Shown piece by piece: positions 8,124-16,600 of a stretch of 64,000 nt of DNA. The position numbers and the translations under genes were made by a program. The stretch covers positions 1 through 64,000 of the forward strand of contig JBMONO010000014.1 of NCBI GenBank assembly GCA_049323655.1, given 5' to 3'. Within the stretch, counting starts at the first letter, position 1, and every line of letters begins with the position of its first letter. The stretch comes from DB1 sp049323655. Lineage in GTDB: Bacteria > Desulfobacterota > Desulfobulbia > Desulfobulbales > SURF-16. The notes under the pieces are model-generated. The model saw only the letters and a list, made by a program, of their open reading frames with translations, was not told the origin of the DNA and ran no database searches.

Positions 8124-8879
8124 ATGAAAATTAGTGACTTGGAAAAGCTCAAGAATGAGGGTGTTGAAAATCTCCCCTCTGAAGAGCGGCGGAGTTTCTT
8201 GAAATTCGGCCTTTCGGTAACCGGTGTCTTCCTGGGTGGTTCTGTGCTGTCGCTAACCACCGCCCGCAATGTTCAGGGTGCGGTTGGCTCCATGCCTCAG
8301 GCAAAAAAATTTCCTTACAGCCCGCATTACTCCATGGTTATGCGCCAGAACAGATGCGTTGATTGCGAGCGCTGTAAAGAGGCGTGCGCCAAAACCAATC
8401 ATGTCCCCTCCTATGGCTACCGGACAACGATCCTGGAGATGGAAAAGGAGGTTGGTCCGGATACCACGGAACGGATTTTCATGCCGGTTCTCTGTAATCA
8501 CTGTAACCGCCCCCCTTGTGTCCGGGTGTGTCCGACCAAGGCGACATTCAAGGATGAGAAAACCGGCATTGTCATGATGGATTATAAGAAATGCATCGGC
8601 TGCAAAACCTGTATGGCAGCCTGTCCTTATAACGCCCGTTACTTCAAGGAAGAAAACCGGGCCGTTGACAAATGCAATTTCTGTATTGATACGCGCCTCT
8701 CCAAGGGTGAGACGGAGACAGCCTGCGCCGCGGCCTGTCCGGCTGATGTCCGCGTCTTCGGTGATCTTGCCGATCCGCAAAGCCGGGTATACAAGCTGGT
8801 GCACGCCCCAGAAAAGGTTGTCTGGGTTCTACGTCCGGAAACTGGCGCCCTGCCCAACGTATTTTACATGAACGACTAA
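8124..8879 (+). CDS. Tat-exported four-cluster ferredoxin subunit (NrfC/HmeA-like)
   Basis: A 251-residue iron-sulfur protein. The N-terminus has a twin-arginine motif, ERRSFLKFGL at 21-30, followed by a hydrophobic stretch, so it is probably moved to the outer face of the cytoplasmic membrane. Four cysteine sets follow: C78/81/84/88, C124/127/132/136, C157/160/163/167 and C184/187/201/205, typical of electron-wire subunits carrying four Fe-S clusters. Such proteins pair with NrfD-type membrane proteins and pass electrons between the quinone pool and a periplasmic partner. The ATG has GAGGGA just upstream. The trihaem cytochrome gene follows after 19 bp, so the two are almost certainly co-transcribed. 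It may serve one or both of the NrfD paralogues. Confidence 0.93.
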   Translation: MKISDLEKLKNEGVENLPSEERRSFLKFGLSVTGVFLGGSVLSLTTARNVQGAVGSMPQAKKFPYSPHYSMVMRQNRCVDCERCKEACAKTNHVPSYGYRTTILEMEKEVGPDTTERIFMPVLCNHCNRPPCVRVCPTKATFKDEKTGIVMMDYKKCIGCKTCMAACPYNARYFKEENRAVDKCNFCIDTRLSKGETETACAAACPADVRVFGDLADPQSRVYKLVHAPEKVVWVLRPETGALPNVFYMND

Positions 8880-8898
8880 TTTGCCGGAGAGGATAGCG

Positions 8899-9333
8899 AT
8901 GAATATTCAGCGAAAATGTATAACGGGTTTGTTTGGTGCAATGGTTCTTGTCGGCCTGCTGCTCTCCCAGGGGGGCCAGGCGATCGGTGAGGAGCCATAT
9001 GACGAGGATACCTACGGTCCTGAGGCGCCGATCATTTTTACCCAACCGGTAAAGGCTGTAATTTTTTCCCACAAAACCCATACCATGGATGCAGGTCTCT
9101 CCTGTGACAGTTGCCATGATGATCTCTTTCAGATGGCGATTGGTACCGCCGAGGCCAATGATGATTTCACCATGCAGTCGTTGTATGACGGCAAATATTG
9201 CGGCGCCTGTCATGACGGCCAGACAGCTTTTGCCTCCAATACTCGCTGCACGGTCTGTCATATCGGTGTGAAGGGATTTGATCGCCTGCAGGGTGGTGGA
9301 ACACAACCAGCAGGCCACGGCGGCGGGCACTGA
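8899..9333 (+). CDS. Periplasmic c7-type trihaem cytochrome c
   Basis: A 144-residue cytochrome with an N-terminal signal sequence (about 1-29) and three haem-binding sites: CDSCH 69-73, CGACH 101-105 and CTVCH 117-121. Histidines in SHKTH (58, 61) and elsewhere could be distal ligands. This fits the triheme c7-type family common in Desulfuromonadales and Desulfobulbales. The ATG at 8899 has AGAGGA five bases upstream; a TTG at 8881 is less likely. It is downstream of the four-cluster ferredoxin and would be the electron donor or acceptor of the NrfD-ferredoxin complex, much as in Cbc-type menaquinol oxidoreductases of Geobacter. That parallel is an inference from composition. Confidence 0.92.
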   Translation: MNIQRKCITGLFGAMVLVGLLLSQGGQAIGEEPYDEDTYGPEAPIIFTQPVKAVIFSHKTHTMDAGLSCDSCHDDLFQMAIGTAEANDDFTMQSLYDGKYCGACHDGQTAFASNTRCTVCHIGVKGFDRLQGGGTQPAGHGGGH

Positions 9334-9449
9334 TTCCCCGTGTGGGGCAGACTCGGTCGTGCGTTTCGCGGAGAGGAGGGGTGCTGCATCAGGTGGCGCT
9401 CCTCTCTCTCCAGGTTTGTCTGCCACTGTTCGGGTGAGTTTTCTTTGTG

Positions 9450-9938
9450 GGCGCTTTTTGCGCCAAGATAATAAATAACTTTTCCTTCGCGATAGATAAT
9501 TATCCCGTTCTTAAGTCTGGTTGGATGGTTCAGCTATTGTATTTCCCTTTTTATAATGTTCCTCTTCCCTCTGTATTTGCTTCTTTCCCTTTATTCTTTC
9601 CTGTTTTGTTTCCTTTAATCTGAATTTTTTCTCTGGCGCTTAGTGCGCCTCATTCCTTCCTATCCCCGCTGGTTGCCCTTGTAGTTCGCCGATTTCTTTA
9701 AGGAAAAAGCGATGAGCAGTGCTCATTGACCGGGGTGGCGCATTTTGACAACGTGGGCGCTTTTTGCGCTTTTAATTTGTTTGCGGCGAGCATATGGGCG
9801 CACTATTTGTCTGTGGCGAAATGTCGCACTGGTAACAAATTGATTTTATTAAGTTATTATTGATTGGTTCAATCTGCCAGTGATGGGAATCTGTCTAGTG
9901 ACGGGGGGAGAGTGGGTGAAACCGGCGCTTTTTGCGCT
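9450..9938. promoter_or_regulatory. Palindrome array GGCGC-N5-GCGCC, locus 2
   Basis: Copies of the 15-bp dyad are GGCGCTTTTTGCGCC at 9450-9464 (perfect arms), GGCGCTTAGTGCGCC at 9635-9649 (perfect arms), GGCGCTTTTTGCGCT at 9756-9770 and again at 9924-9938, and a degenerate GGCGAAATGTCGCAC at 9815-9829. Half-sites GGCGC occur at 9737 and 9797. The array lies 170-660 bp upstream of the sigma54 promoter at 10106, the right range for enhancer sites. Spacing is less regular than at locus 1. Two MerR-type regulators and one enhancer-binding protein encoded nearby are the candidate binders. Confidence 0.75.
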
Positions 9939-10105
9939 TTTTGTTGGCAGAGGCGAGGGCTAATTTTGAGCCCACACGGGGAGGTAATTTGACTCTAATT
10001 TTTTAACAAAAGTAATGGACGTGAATCTTTTTAAGTCTGTCGTCCCTTGATTTTGCAGGGGGAGGCGAAAAATGCAACTGATTTGATGATGGCGGCGCTT
10101 GCCTT

Positions 10106-10121
10106 TGGCATACCCCTTGCT
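10106..10121 (+). promoter_or_regulatory. Sigma54 (-24/-12) promoter
   Basis: TGGCATA-CCCC-TTGCT matches the TGGCACG-N4-TTGCW consensus at the invariant GG and GC with the required 10-base gap. It starts 80 bp upstream of the small ORF at 10186 and would drive that gene and nrfD2. The nearby activator at 5607-7673 and the palindromes upstream fit this promoter type. Confidence 0.75.
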
Positions 10122-10185
10122 CTTCTCATAAAGCAAACGAGACAGCAAGCCTAAGCCAAAGATCGAGAAAGAAAGGAGGCGTATC

Positions 10186-10413
10186 ATGAGTGCCTTAATC
10201 CATCTGCTCTCAACCGGTCAGAGAAAAAGCGAAAAGAAATCAATTGTCGAGAAAGTGGCTGCCCGGATGAGCCAACTGAGCGAGGCGTTCTGGTTCACGC
10301 TTTCTCTCTGTCTGTTCCTGGTCATGGGGCCGTTTTCCGTGTTCGCGGTAATCGTCGGCCTTCATACCCTGGCAACACAGGGACAGAAAAAGAATGAGCC
10401 GGAGCCGGCCTGA
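10186..10413 (+). CDS. Small single-TM membrane protein (75 aa) ahead of nrfD2
   Basis: A 75-residue protein has an excellent ribosome binding site (AAAGGAGG, about six bases before the ATG). A basic, polar N-terminal half (1-35) is followed by one hydrophobic helix at about 36-65 and a charged tail. It is the first gene after the sigma54 promoter at 10106 and comes 203 bp before nrfD2. No family is recognised. It matches the 38-residue ORF ahead of nrfD1 in position and topology but not clearly in sequence. A role as an accessory subunit of the NrfD complex is inferred from context. Confidence 0.8.
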   Translation: MSALIHLLSTGQRKSEKKSIVEKVAARMSQLSEAFWFTLSLCLFLVMGPFSVFAVIVGLHTLATQGQKKNEPEPA

Positions 10414-10616
10414 CAGGCGTTGGTTTCTTCCGGTCCCATTCCGGGTGGCGGCCCTGGGGACATGGGAGAAACGAAAAAGAGTCGATAACGTACAATTTGT
10501 ACCAAAATGGCAGTGATTGCACAAGATTTTTTCAGGGTTTCTTTTAGGCGACAGTGGCGCCAAGCAGAATAGAACGGTTTTTAACCACATCACGAACAAC
10601 GCTAAGGAGGTTCACA

Positions 10617-11801
10617 ATGTCAAACGGATTTTCACTCGCAGCAACAGCCGAGCCGAAGGTAGCCACCCCCGGGCTCAACAAAATCACCCTGCTTTTTGTG
10701 CTGATGGCCGTAGCCGGAGTGGGAGCGGGGCTCTACGGATTTTATGCCGGTCATCACAATGTCTATAACAATACCCGGGAGATGCCCTGGGGAATCCTGA
10801 TCTCCTCTTATGCCTTCTTCGCCATCACCTCAACCGGTCTTTGTCTGCTTGCCGCGATCAGTCACATTTTCGGCGGCAACAAACTGGCACCACTTGCCAA
10901 CAGGATGGTCTGGCTGTCGATCATTACCATTATCGGTGGTTTTTCCCTCATCGGTCTTGAGCTGGAAAGCCCCTGGCGGATGGCGATCTATAACGTAACG
11001 TCGCCGAATCTGACCTCCAATATCTGGTGGATGGGCACCCTGTATGGTCTGGCGGTGGGCTTCATGTTTGTCGAGTTTTTCCTGATCCTCACCCGTCAGT
11101 ACAAGCTTGCCATCACCCTTGGTGTGCTGGGCGCCCTTGCTGAGGTCGCCGCCAACACCAATCTTGGCGCGGTATTCGCTACTCTGTCGGCCCGTCCTTA
11201 CTGGTATGGCGCCCAGCTGCCGATCTACTTTCTTGCCTGTTCGTTCATGTCCGGCGCCGCAGCGGCCATCCTCTTCACCCACTATGCCTACAAGATGCGC
11301 AACGAGCAGATGAATGATGCCACCTATACCGGCGTACAGAGCGCCGCAAAGGTTCTTATCCTGATGCTCTTCCTGGTCACTGTCGCTACTGCCTGGAGAA
11401 CCATTACCTTCTATGTCGGCGGCAGCGAAGACGGGCGGATTGCGGCCAACGCCCTGCTGAACGGTCCCCTGGCCACCAACTTCTGGGTTTTTGAGGTCAG
11501 CATCGGTCTGCTCTTCCCGCTTGCCATCTTGGCCATGACTAAATTGAAAAGTCTGCCGGCCATGTCCGCCGCTGCTCTGATGGTGCTGGTTGGCCAGTTC
11601 TTCTCCCGCTATGACCTGGTTGTCGCCGGTCAGCTGGTGCCGCAGTATGCCGGTTGGGATAACCTGCCGACCTACTTTAGCTACGTTCCGTCCGTCGGTG
11701 AAGTGATGGTGACCATGGCCGGCATCGGTGTCGTCGGCGCCGCCTTCATCCTCGGTGAACGGTTCTTTGGTCGCGCCTTCGAGCATCACGCTGAGCATTG
11801 A
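10617..11801 (+). CDS. NrfD/PsrC-family quinone-reactive membrane subunit, paralogue 2
   Basis: A 394-residue polytopic protein, clearly a paralogue of the one at 3574. They share TREMPWG/TREVPWG, PWRMAIYNV, SPNLTSNIWWMGTLYG and RYDLVVAG/RFDLVVVG, and the helix pattern is the same. The ATG at 10617 has AAGGAGG six bases upstream, which fixes the start; the frame is open further upstream. It is likely the menaquinone-reactive subunit of a membrane oxidoreductase using the ferredoxin at 8124 and the cytochrome at 8899. It is followed after 95 bp by a second MerR-type regulator, so gene order repeats that of the first module. The duplicates may serve different conditions under different promoters. 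Confidence 0.9.
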   Translation: MSNGFSLAATAEPKVATPGLNKITLLFVLMAVAGVGAGLYGFYAGHHNVYNNTREMPWGILISSYAFFAITSTGLCLLAAISHIFGGNKLAPLANRMVWLSIITIIGGFSLIGLELESPWRMAIYNVTSPNLTSNIWWMGTLYGLAVGFMFVEFFLILTRQYKLAITLGVLGALAEVAANTNLGAVFATLSARPYWYGAQLPIYFLACSFMSGAAAAILFTHYAYKMRNEQMNDATYTGVQSAAKVLILMLFLVTVATAWRTITFYVGGSEDGRIAANALLNGPLATNFWVFEVSIGLLFPLAILAMTKLKSLPAMSAAALMVLVGQFFSRYDLVVAGQLVPQYAGWDNLPTYFSYVPSVGEVMVTMAGIGVVGAAFILGERFFGRAFEHHAEH

Positions 11802-11836
11802 TAAATCAACCGATAGTGAGTGAACCAGAGGAAAAG

Positions 11837-11859
11837 CCGGGGCGCCTGAGGCGCCCCGG
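11837..11859. other. Perfect hairpin between nrfD2 and merR2
   Basis: A 10-bp perfect stem, CCGGGGCGCC and GGCGCCCCGG, has a 3-base loop and no T run after it. It lies in the 95-bp gap between nrfD2 and merR2. A weaker GC-rich hairpin (GGCGGG with CCCGCC, about 4797-4832) lies at the matching place in module 1. Such structures can lower distal expression or protect the upstream mRNA. Confidence 0.7.
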
Positions 11860-11896
11860 TTCCGATCAACACAGGAAAAGGGAAAAGAGGATGACA

Positions 11897-12262
11897 ATGA
11901 TAGCAGACGACAAGGCAATCTTCACCATCGGTGTCGCGGCGAAAATGCTCAACGTCCATCCGAGAACTCTGAGAATCTATGAAAAGGAAGGTCTGATTCG
12001 GCCGATTCGCCAGGGAAAATGGCGCTACTTTACCATGGATGATATCAAATGGATCGAATGTCTGCGGGGGATGATTCATGAAAGCGGCATCAGCATCGCC
12101 GCCATCAAAAAATTGCTGCAATACACTCCGTGCTGGAATATCGCGGATTGTCCGTTCGAGAAACGTAAACAGTGCACCGCCTTTATGGCCAGTGGGCTTG
12201 TCCCGCGTAAGATTGAGATGCACAACAATGAGAAGGTTCGCCGGGTTGATGGCGTTGCCTAA
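11897..12262 (+). CDS. HspR-like MerR-family regulator with C-terminal Cys-Trp motif, paralogue 2
   Basis: A 121-residue MerR-family regulator. The winged-helix region reads IGVAAKMLNVHPRTLRIYEK, near-identical to the protein at 4871. The C-terminal part has C79-W80, C85 and C93 (CWNIADC...KQC), a shorter form of the paralogue's cysteine set. I prefer the ATG at 11897, six bases after GAGG; ATG at 11891 is possible. It ends 14 bp before the stop of the convergent YkgJ-like gene. It probably senses redox state or metal through the cysteines and acts on one or both NrfD loci, perhaps through the shared palindromes; this is inferred. Confidence 0.87.
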   Translation: MIADDKAIFTIGVAAKMLNVHPRTLRIYEKEGLIRPIRQGKWRYFTMDDIKWIECLRGMIHESGISIAAIKKLLQYTPCWNIADCPFEKRKQCTAFMASGLVPRKIEMHNNEKVRRVDGVA

Positions 12263-12276
12263 CGCGACTGCGGGAA

Positions 12277-12798
12277 TCAGCGGACGAGGATCTGCTCAAG
12301 CAGCAGAATTTCCAGCTTCGTCTGCTCCTGCAGGACAGCGGCCGCCGCTTTCTCAAGAGCGGCAAGATGGTGGCTGTCGGAACTTTCCAGAATTAGCCGG
12401 CAGTTGTAGTTGAGACAGAAGATAGGTTTTACCCTGAAGATGCAGCCGCACGGGCCAAGGTAGCGGCACTCAAAGAGATCATCCCGCTGGGGGCTCACCT
12501 CCACCCCCAGGAGCAGATTCATCAGCAGCAGGACAGCGTCGGTTTCGTTGGCCATAAAGGCGCTGCAGCATCCTCCCCCAGGTTTTTCACCGCAATTTCG
12601 ACAGTGAGCGAACATCCCCATGGCAGCCATCTGTTCGCGTAGATCGGCGGCAAGGCGTTCCAGAACGGCCAGTTTTTCAGGTATTCCCGCCAGCGCCAGC
12701 AACGCTGAACCTTTTCTTGAGTAAATGTCCCGGGCACAGGCGAGTTTGCGGACAACGTCGCTGAAATAGATCTCGTCAAGTGCCGTCATTCTATCCAT
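12277..12798 (-). CDS. Cysteine-rich YkgJ-like putative metal-binding protein
   Basis: A 173-residue protein with a cysteine pattern like the YkgJ/UPF0153 zinc- or iron-chelating family: HCRNCG, GGCC, then a later CRYLGPCGC and CLNYNC. The N-terminal third is helical. AGGAGG lies four bases before the ATG at 12798; this start overlaps the end of the PrmA-like gene by 8 bp, so the two are probably translationally coupled. Family membership is a pattern judgement and the function is unknown. Confidence 0.72.
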   Translation of the reverse strand: MDRMTALDEIYFSDVVRKLACARDIYSRKGSALLALAGIPEKLAVLERLAADLREQMAAMGMFAHCRNCGEKPGGGCCSAFMANETDAVLLLMNLLLGVEVSPQRDDLFECRYLGPCGCIFRVKPIFCLNYNCRLILESSDSHHLAALEKAAAAVLQEQTKLEILLLEQILVR

Positions 12799-13618
12799 TG
12801 ATCCTCCTGCTGGCCAGTTGCCAGATGCACCATTTGTCGCTGCGCAGTCGGTTGAGAAAGCGCACCTTGTCGCCCGGAATCGCGGCCAGTAAGTCACCCT
12901 CCATGCCAGGCAGAAAACCGGAAAGAAGATAGTGGTCCGCTTCCCAGAAGGAGGGGGTCATGAAGAGTGTTTCCAGGAGGCCGCGATAGAGGTTGGCAAT
13001 AACCAGATTGTATCCTTTTGTCGGTGGAATATGCTGGCGGAGATCCAGTTGCTGCACGAAGATCTGTTTTTCTACCCTGTTTGCCCGGCAGTTGGATATT
13101 GCCACCTGGCAGGCCAGAGGATTGTTGTCTATGGCTGTTACCTGCCTTGCGCCGTAACGCGCCGCGGCAATGGCCAGCAATCCGGTGCCGGTGCCGAGAT
13201 CGAGCACGGTATTGATGCGTGTCTCTGGAGAGCGCAACATGGTGAGAAGGGTGTGTAGGCAAATACGGGTGGTTGGGTGAAAACCACTGCCGAAGATGAC
13301 GCTCGGATCAAGTCGGATATCCGCCGTACTCGTTTCCCAGGCCGGGGCCACGGTGACGTCGGCGACAGTGAAGGCAGTGATCTCCTGACCAGCCTCCCAG
13401 TCCCTGTAGTCAAGTTCCGCCTGATAGATGAGACTGCATCGGCAACGGCTGCAGAGATCAGCGACAAGAAGATCCTTGGGCTGATGAAAAAAAAGAACCG
13501 AGGTGTCGTCTTCGACCCAGAGGCCGATGAGATCCTGATCGTCAGGACAGGGAATGGTCGGGCAATCAAGATGATAGACGTGCAGTCTGTTATAGGATGT
13601 GTACGGTGGCCGCAGCAT
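12791..13618 (-). CDS. prmA: PrmA-like ribosomal protein L11 methyltransferase family protein
   Basis: A 275-residue class I SAM-dependent methyltransferase. DPSVIFGSGFHPTTR resembles the D-x-G-x-AFGTGxHxTT signature of PrmA. The SAM site VLDLGTGTGLLAIAAARYGA follows, then a DxNPLA-type motif (IDNNPLA) and NLVIANLY in place of the usual NILAN. PrmA trimethylates ribosomal protein L11. The N-terminal domain is less conserved and the key motif is altered (GSGF for GTGH), so a PrmA relative with another protein target is possible. The ATG has AAGGA upstream. It forms an operon with the DUF748 gene (15-bp gap) and the YkgJ-like gene. Confidence 0.8.
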   Translation of the reverse strand: MLRPPYTSYNRLHVYHLDCPTIPCPDDQDLIGLWVEDDTSVLFFHQPKDLLVADLCSRCRCSLIYQAELDYRDWEAGQEITAFTVADVTVAPAWETSTADIRLDPSVIFGSGFHPTTRICLHTLLTMLRSPETRINTVLDLGTGTGLLAIAAARYGARQVTAIDNNPLACQVAISNCRANRVEKQIFVQQLDLRQHIPPTKGYNLVIANLYRGLLETLFMTPSFWEADHYLLSGFLPGMEGDLLAAIPGDKVRFLNRLRSDKWCIWQLASRRING

Positions 13619-13633
13619 GATGATCCTTGCTTC

Positions 13634-16600
13634 TCATGGACTTGTCGCAGCCGCTGTGCCGAAGCGAAGGTCCACTCGGCTGGCCGGACGCCCCGGAGCA
13701 CCGGGGGGGACCAGGGCCGCATCGGCGATGAGCAGCTGGGATGAGGGAATTCTTCGTTCCCTGGACAGAAAATCGCTGACCGTTTGCGCCCGTTTTGTCG
13801 CCAGATTCAACAGTTCTTTGGTGCTGACCGTGATTTTCGGGATAGCTGCGACCATGTTCGGCTGCTGATCGGTTTGGAGGGGCGCAATCTCCTCGCCCCC
13901 GTATTTTTCGGTGATGCGCCGGGTCTTGTTGGCCTCCTGTTCCTCACGGGAACGTCGGCCTTTTTCCTTTTTGAACTGGAGCAGTGCTTCGCGGTCGCGA
14001 TCCTGTCCGGCAAAGCCTCTGATGGTCAGCTGGAGAAGGGGCCGGGCGGCCAGGATACGGGCGATGGTCGTGAGCGACATTTTCTGTTCCTCGGTCAGCG
14101 CGGCTGAGCCGGGGGAGAAGAGCAAGTGGTCGAGCGCATCGCTTACCTCCGGAAAATCGTTTTTCAGCAGGGCAAGCGGCGACACCTTGCTTTTCAGGGG
14201 AATGGCGCGAATTGCCCGGCCCAGTGCTGCGGGAAAGGAAGCGGCGGGGTCTCCTGTTTCACCGCGCAGCGGCAGGATGAGGGTGATGGTCTCCTCTGCG
14301 TCCGAGAGCAGGGCGACGGCCAACGGCAGGGTGGATGCTCTGTTCTCCTGCGATGGCGCAAACCGTAATTTGGCGACACGCAGGGTTGTATCCGCGGCAA
14401 AGGCCTGCATTTCTCTCCGGTAGCGGCTGGCCAGAGAAAATGTCCCGCTGGTGATTGTCGCATCAAGCAGGGGTGTGAGATACGGCGTGAACTGGGTTAT
14501 CGGAACCTCGCCGATCTCGGCGCGCAGGTCGGCAAACAGCGGTCCTTCGAAAAAACCGAGTTCGCCGTTTACGGTTGCCGTCACCGTACCCATGGCCGCA
14601 GTCAGATCGAGGCGCAGCCGGCTGGACGGCAGGTTGACGAGATTTTTCATAATGGACTGTACAACAAGTTTTTGGGTATAGGCAGGGGTGACCCGGTTAT
14701 CCTGGAAATTAAGGGTGCCATCCTGGATGACGAGGGTCGGCAGTGAGACCTGACCGTTGTTGACAAACCCTTTTAACTTCATCCCATCCCGATTGAGCAG
14801 GGAAGTAATGTTCATTGCGCCGTCGGCGGCAATGATCCAGTTGAAAAAGGGTTCGACCAGGGAGAGTTTTTCTGTAGTCAGGGAAAAGGGAGCGAGTTTG
14901 AGGGTGATGCCTTCGGCCTGGGCCTGTGTTGAACCGAGCACCGGTGGACCTGTCGCTCCGGCGGTGGTGAGATCGCGGAGGGTAAGCGAGCCGCTGTAAG
15001 AAAAACCGGGCAGTTGCAGGGTGCCGTCGGCATCCGCCTCGCCGGTAAAACGGGAGAGGTTCAACCAGTCCGAAAAGGTCGCCGGGATCTGGGCAAGCTG
15101 GTAGCCGTCCACGGCGCAGCGCAGGGTAGCTGCAAAGGGTGACAGGGTGAGTGGCCCCTCCAGGGTGAGAGTGCCCTGGCCGAAATCCGCGCTTTGCAGC
15201 GCGATGTGCCCTGTGTTGCCGGGGCGGGTGGAAAGCGCGGAACCGGTCAGGTTGCTCTCTCTGATGTTCAGCGCGAGGGGGGTGGGTAAACTGGCATCGT
15301 CCACGGTGATCGTCGTTTTTGCCAAAGAAAAGGAGAGTCCGCTCACATCCCATCCCGATTCGGGCGTAACAGCGGCAGGGGTGGGGGCGGCCGATTTGCC
15401 TGACCAGTTGGAGTGTCCATCCTGTGTTTTGATGAAGGCGATTTTCGCTTCCTCGCCTCTGATGTGCAGGGTGTCGATGCTCTTTTCAGCAGGATCGAAT
15501 CCCGTGAAGTCGAGCTGAAGAGCGGGAGATGAGAGCAGCGCCGCCTGGGGAGGGCCGAGGGTGACATCAACGATGGTGGCCGTGCCCTTGGGCAGCAGCA
15601 CTTTTTGGGCCTGTTCACCCCTGTCCGTCCAGGTAAAACGGCTGTCGAGCCGCCTGATTGTTCCTTGTTCCAGGCGGTGACCACCGGGGGTGGAAAAAGG
15701 AGCCAGGGCAGTGAGGGGCAGTGATGCCGCAGTGACTTCTCCGGCAATGGCCCGGGTGGTGGGATCAAATTCGCCCTGCACGGAAATGTGGCTGTTCTCC
15801 GCGGTGGTTCCGGTCAGGGAGAAGGAGGCGATGGCCGATGTGGCCGGGGCGGTGGTGGTGAGCGAGAAGGTAACATCGGAAAATGTGCGGGACAGCGATT
15901 GGCCGGGCCGCTCATCGGAGATAGCGAGGGTGCCGTTGCTGATCTCTGTTTTTTCAACGGCAATGGAAAACGGGACGCCCTCACCCTGCTTTTTCGTTGT
16001 CATTATTGGCGCCGGCAATGGCAGCGCCCAGGTGCCGTCCGCCTTTCTGGTCAGGGTGACAACCGGATCCTTGATCAGGATTTCGTGGATGACCCAGCGG
16101 TCTTCCAGGGGAAAAAGCGAGGCGTTGACGGTGGTCATCGGCAAAGAACCGCCCTGGTTCTTTGCGCCGGCAAGGGTAATATCGGTCAGCTGGATCCGAG
16201 TGTCGATTGCCAAATCGGCCGGTCCCGCTGCACCGAGATGGAATGCTGCAGTAACGTCGATGTCAGCCGTTCCTTTGGTGATAATTGGCTTCCAGCCCGG
16301 CAGATAGGCGAGATAGGTGGGTACGTCAACCCCTTCAAGGTGGAGGCTGAGGCGGGTGACGACATCATTATCCTGGATGCTGCTCTCGCCGGACACGGCG
16401 ATTGGGCTGCCGTTGATCACCGCGGAAAAGGAAGGGGCGATGAGGCGCGTCCCCGTGTCAGAGCGGCCCGGGGAAAAGTCGGTCTCCTGGCCCCTTCCCG
16501 CAGGCATCAGCGGCAGGACGAGGGTGATATCGTCCAGGGTATGGCTGCGACCGGCGGGCAGGTCGTCAAAGAGAATTCTACTTCCTGTGATGGAGAGATC

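Larger units (their letters stand above)
9334..10185. other. Long AT-rich non-coding region upstream of the second NrfD module
   Basis: About 850 bp without a plausible gene on either strand. Just after the cytochrome, a long stem (GAGAGGAG near 9374 with CTCCTCTC near 9402) could slow or end transcription, but it has no T run. The rest holds the second palindrome array and a sigma54 promoter, listed separately. Confidence 0.6.

Noticed and set aside
9374..9411. Terminator after the trihaem cytochrome
   Set aside because: The stem is real but lacks a T run, so it was not called as an intrinsic terminator.
2488..9938. Palindromes as REP-type or CRISPR repeats
   Set aside because: The units are only 15 bp, unequal in spacing, lack constant spacers and cluster at two paralogous loci, which fits operators better.
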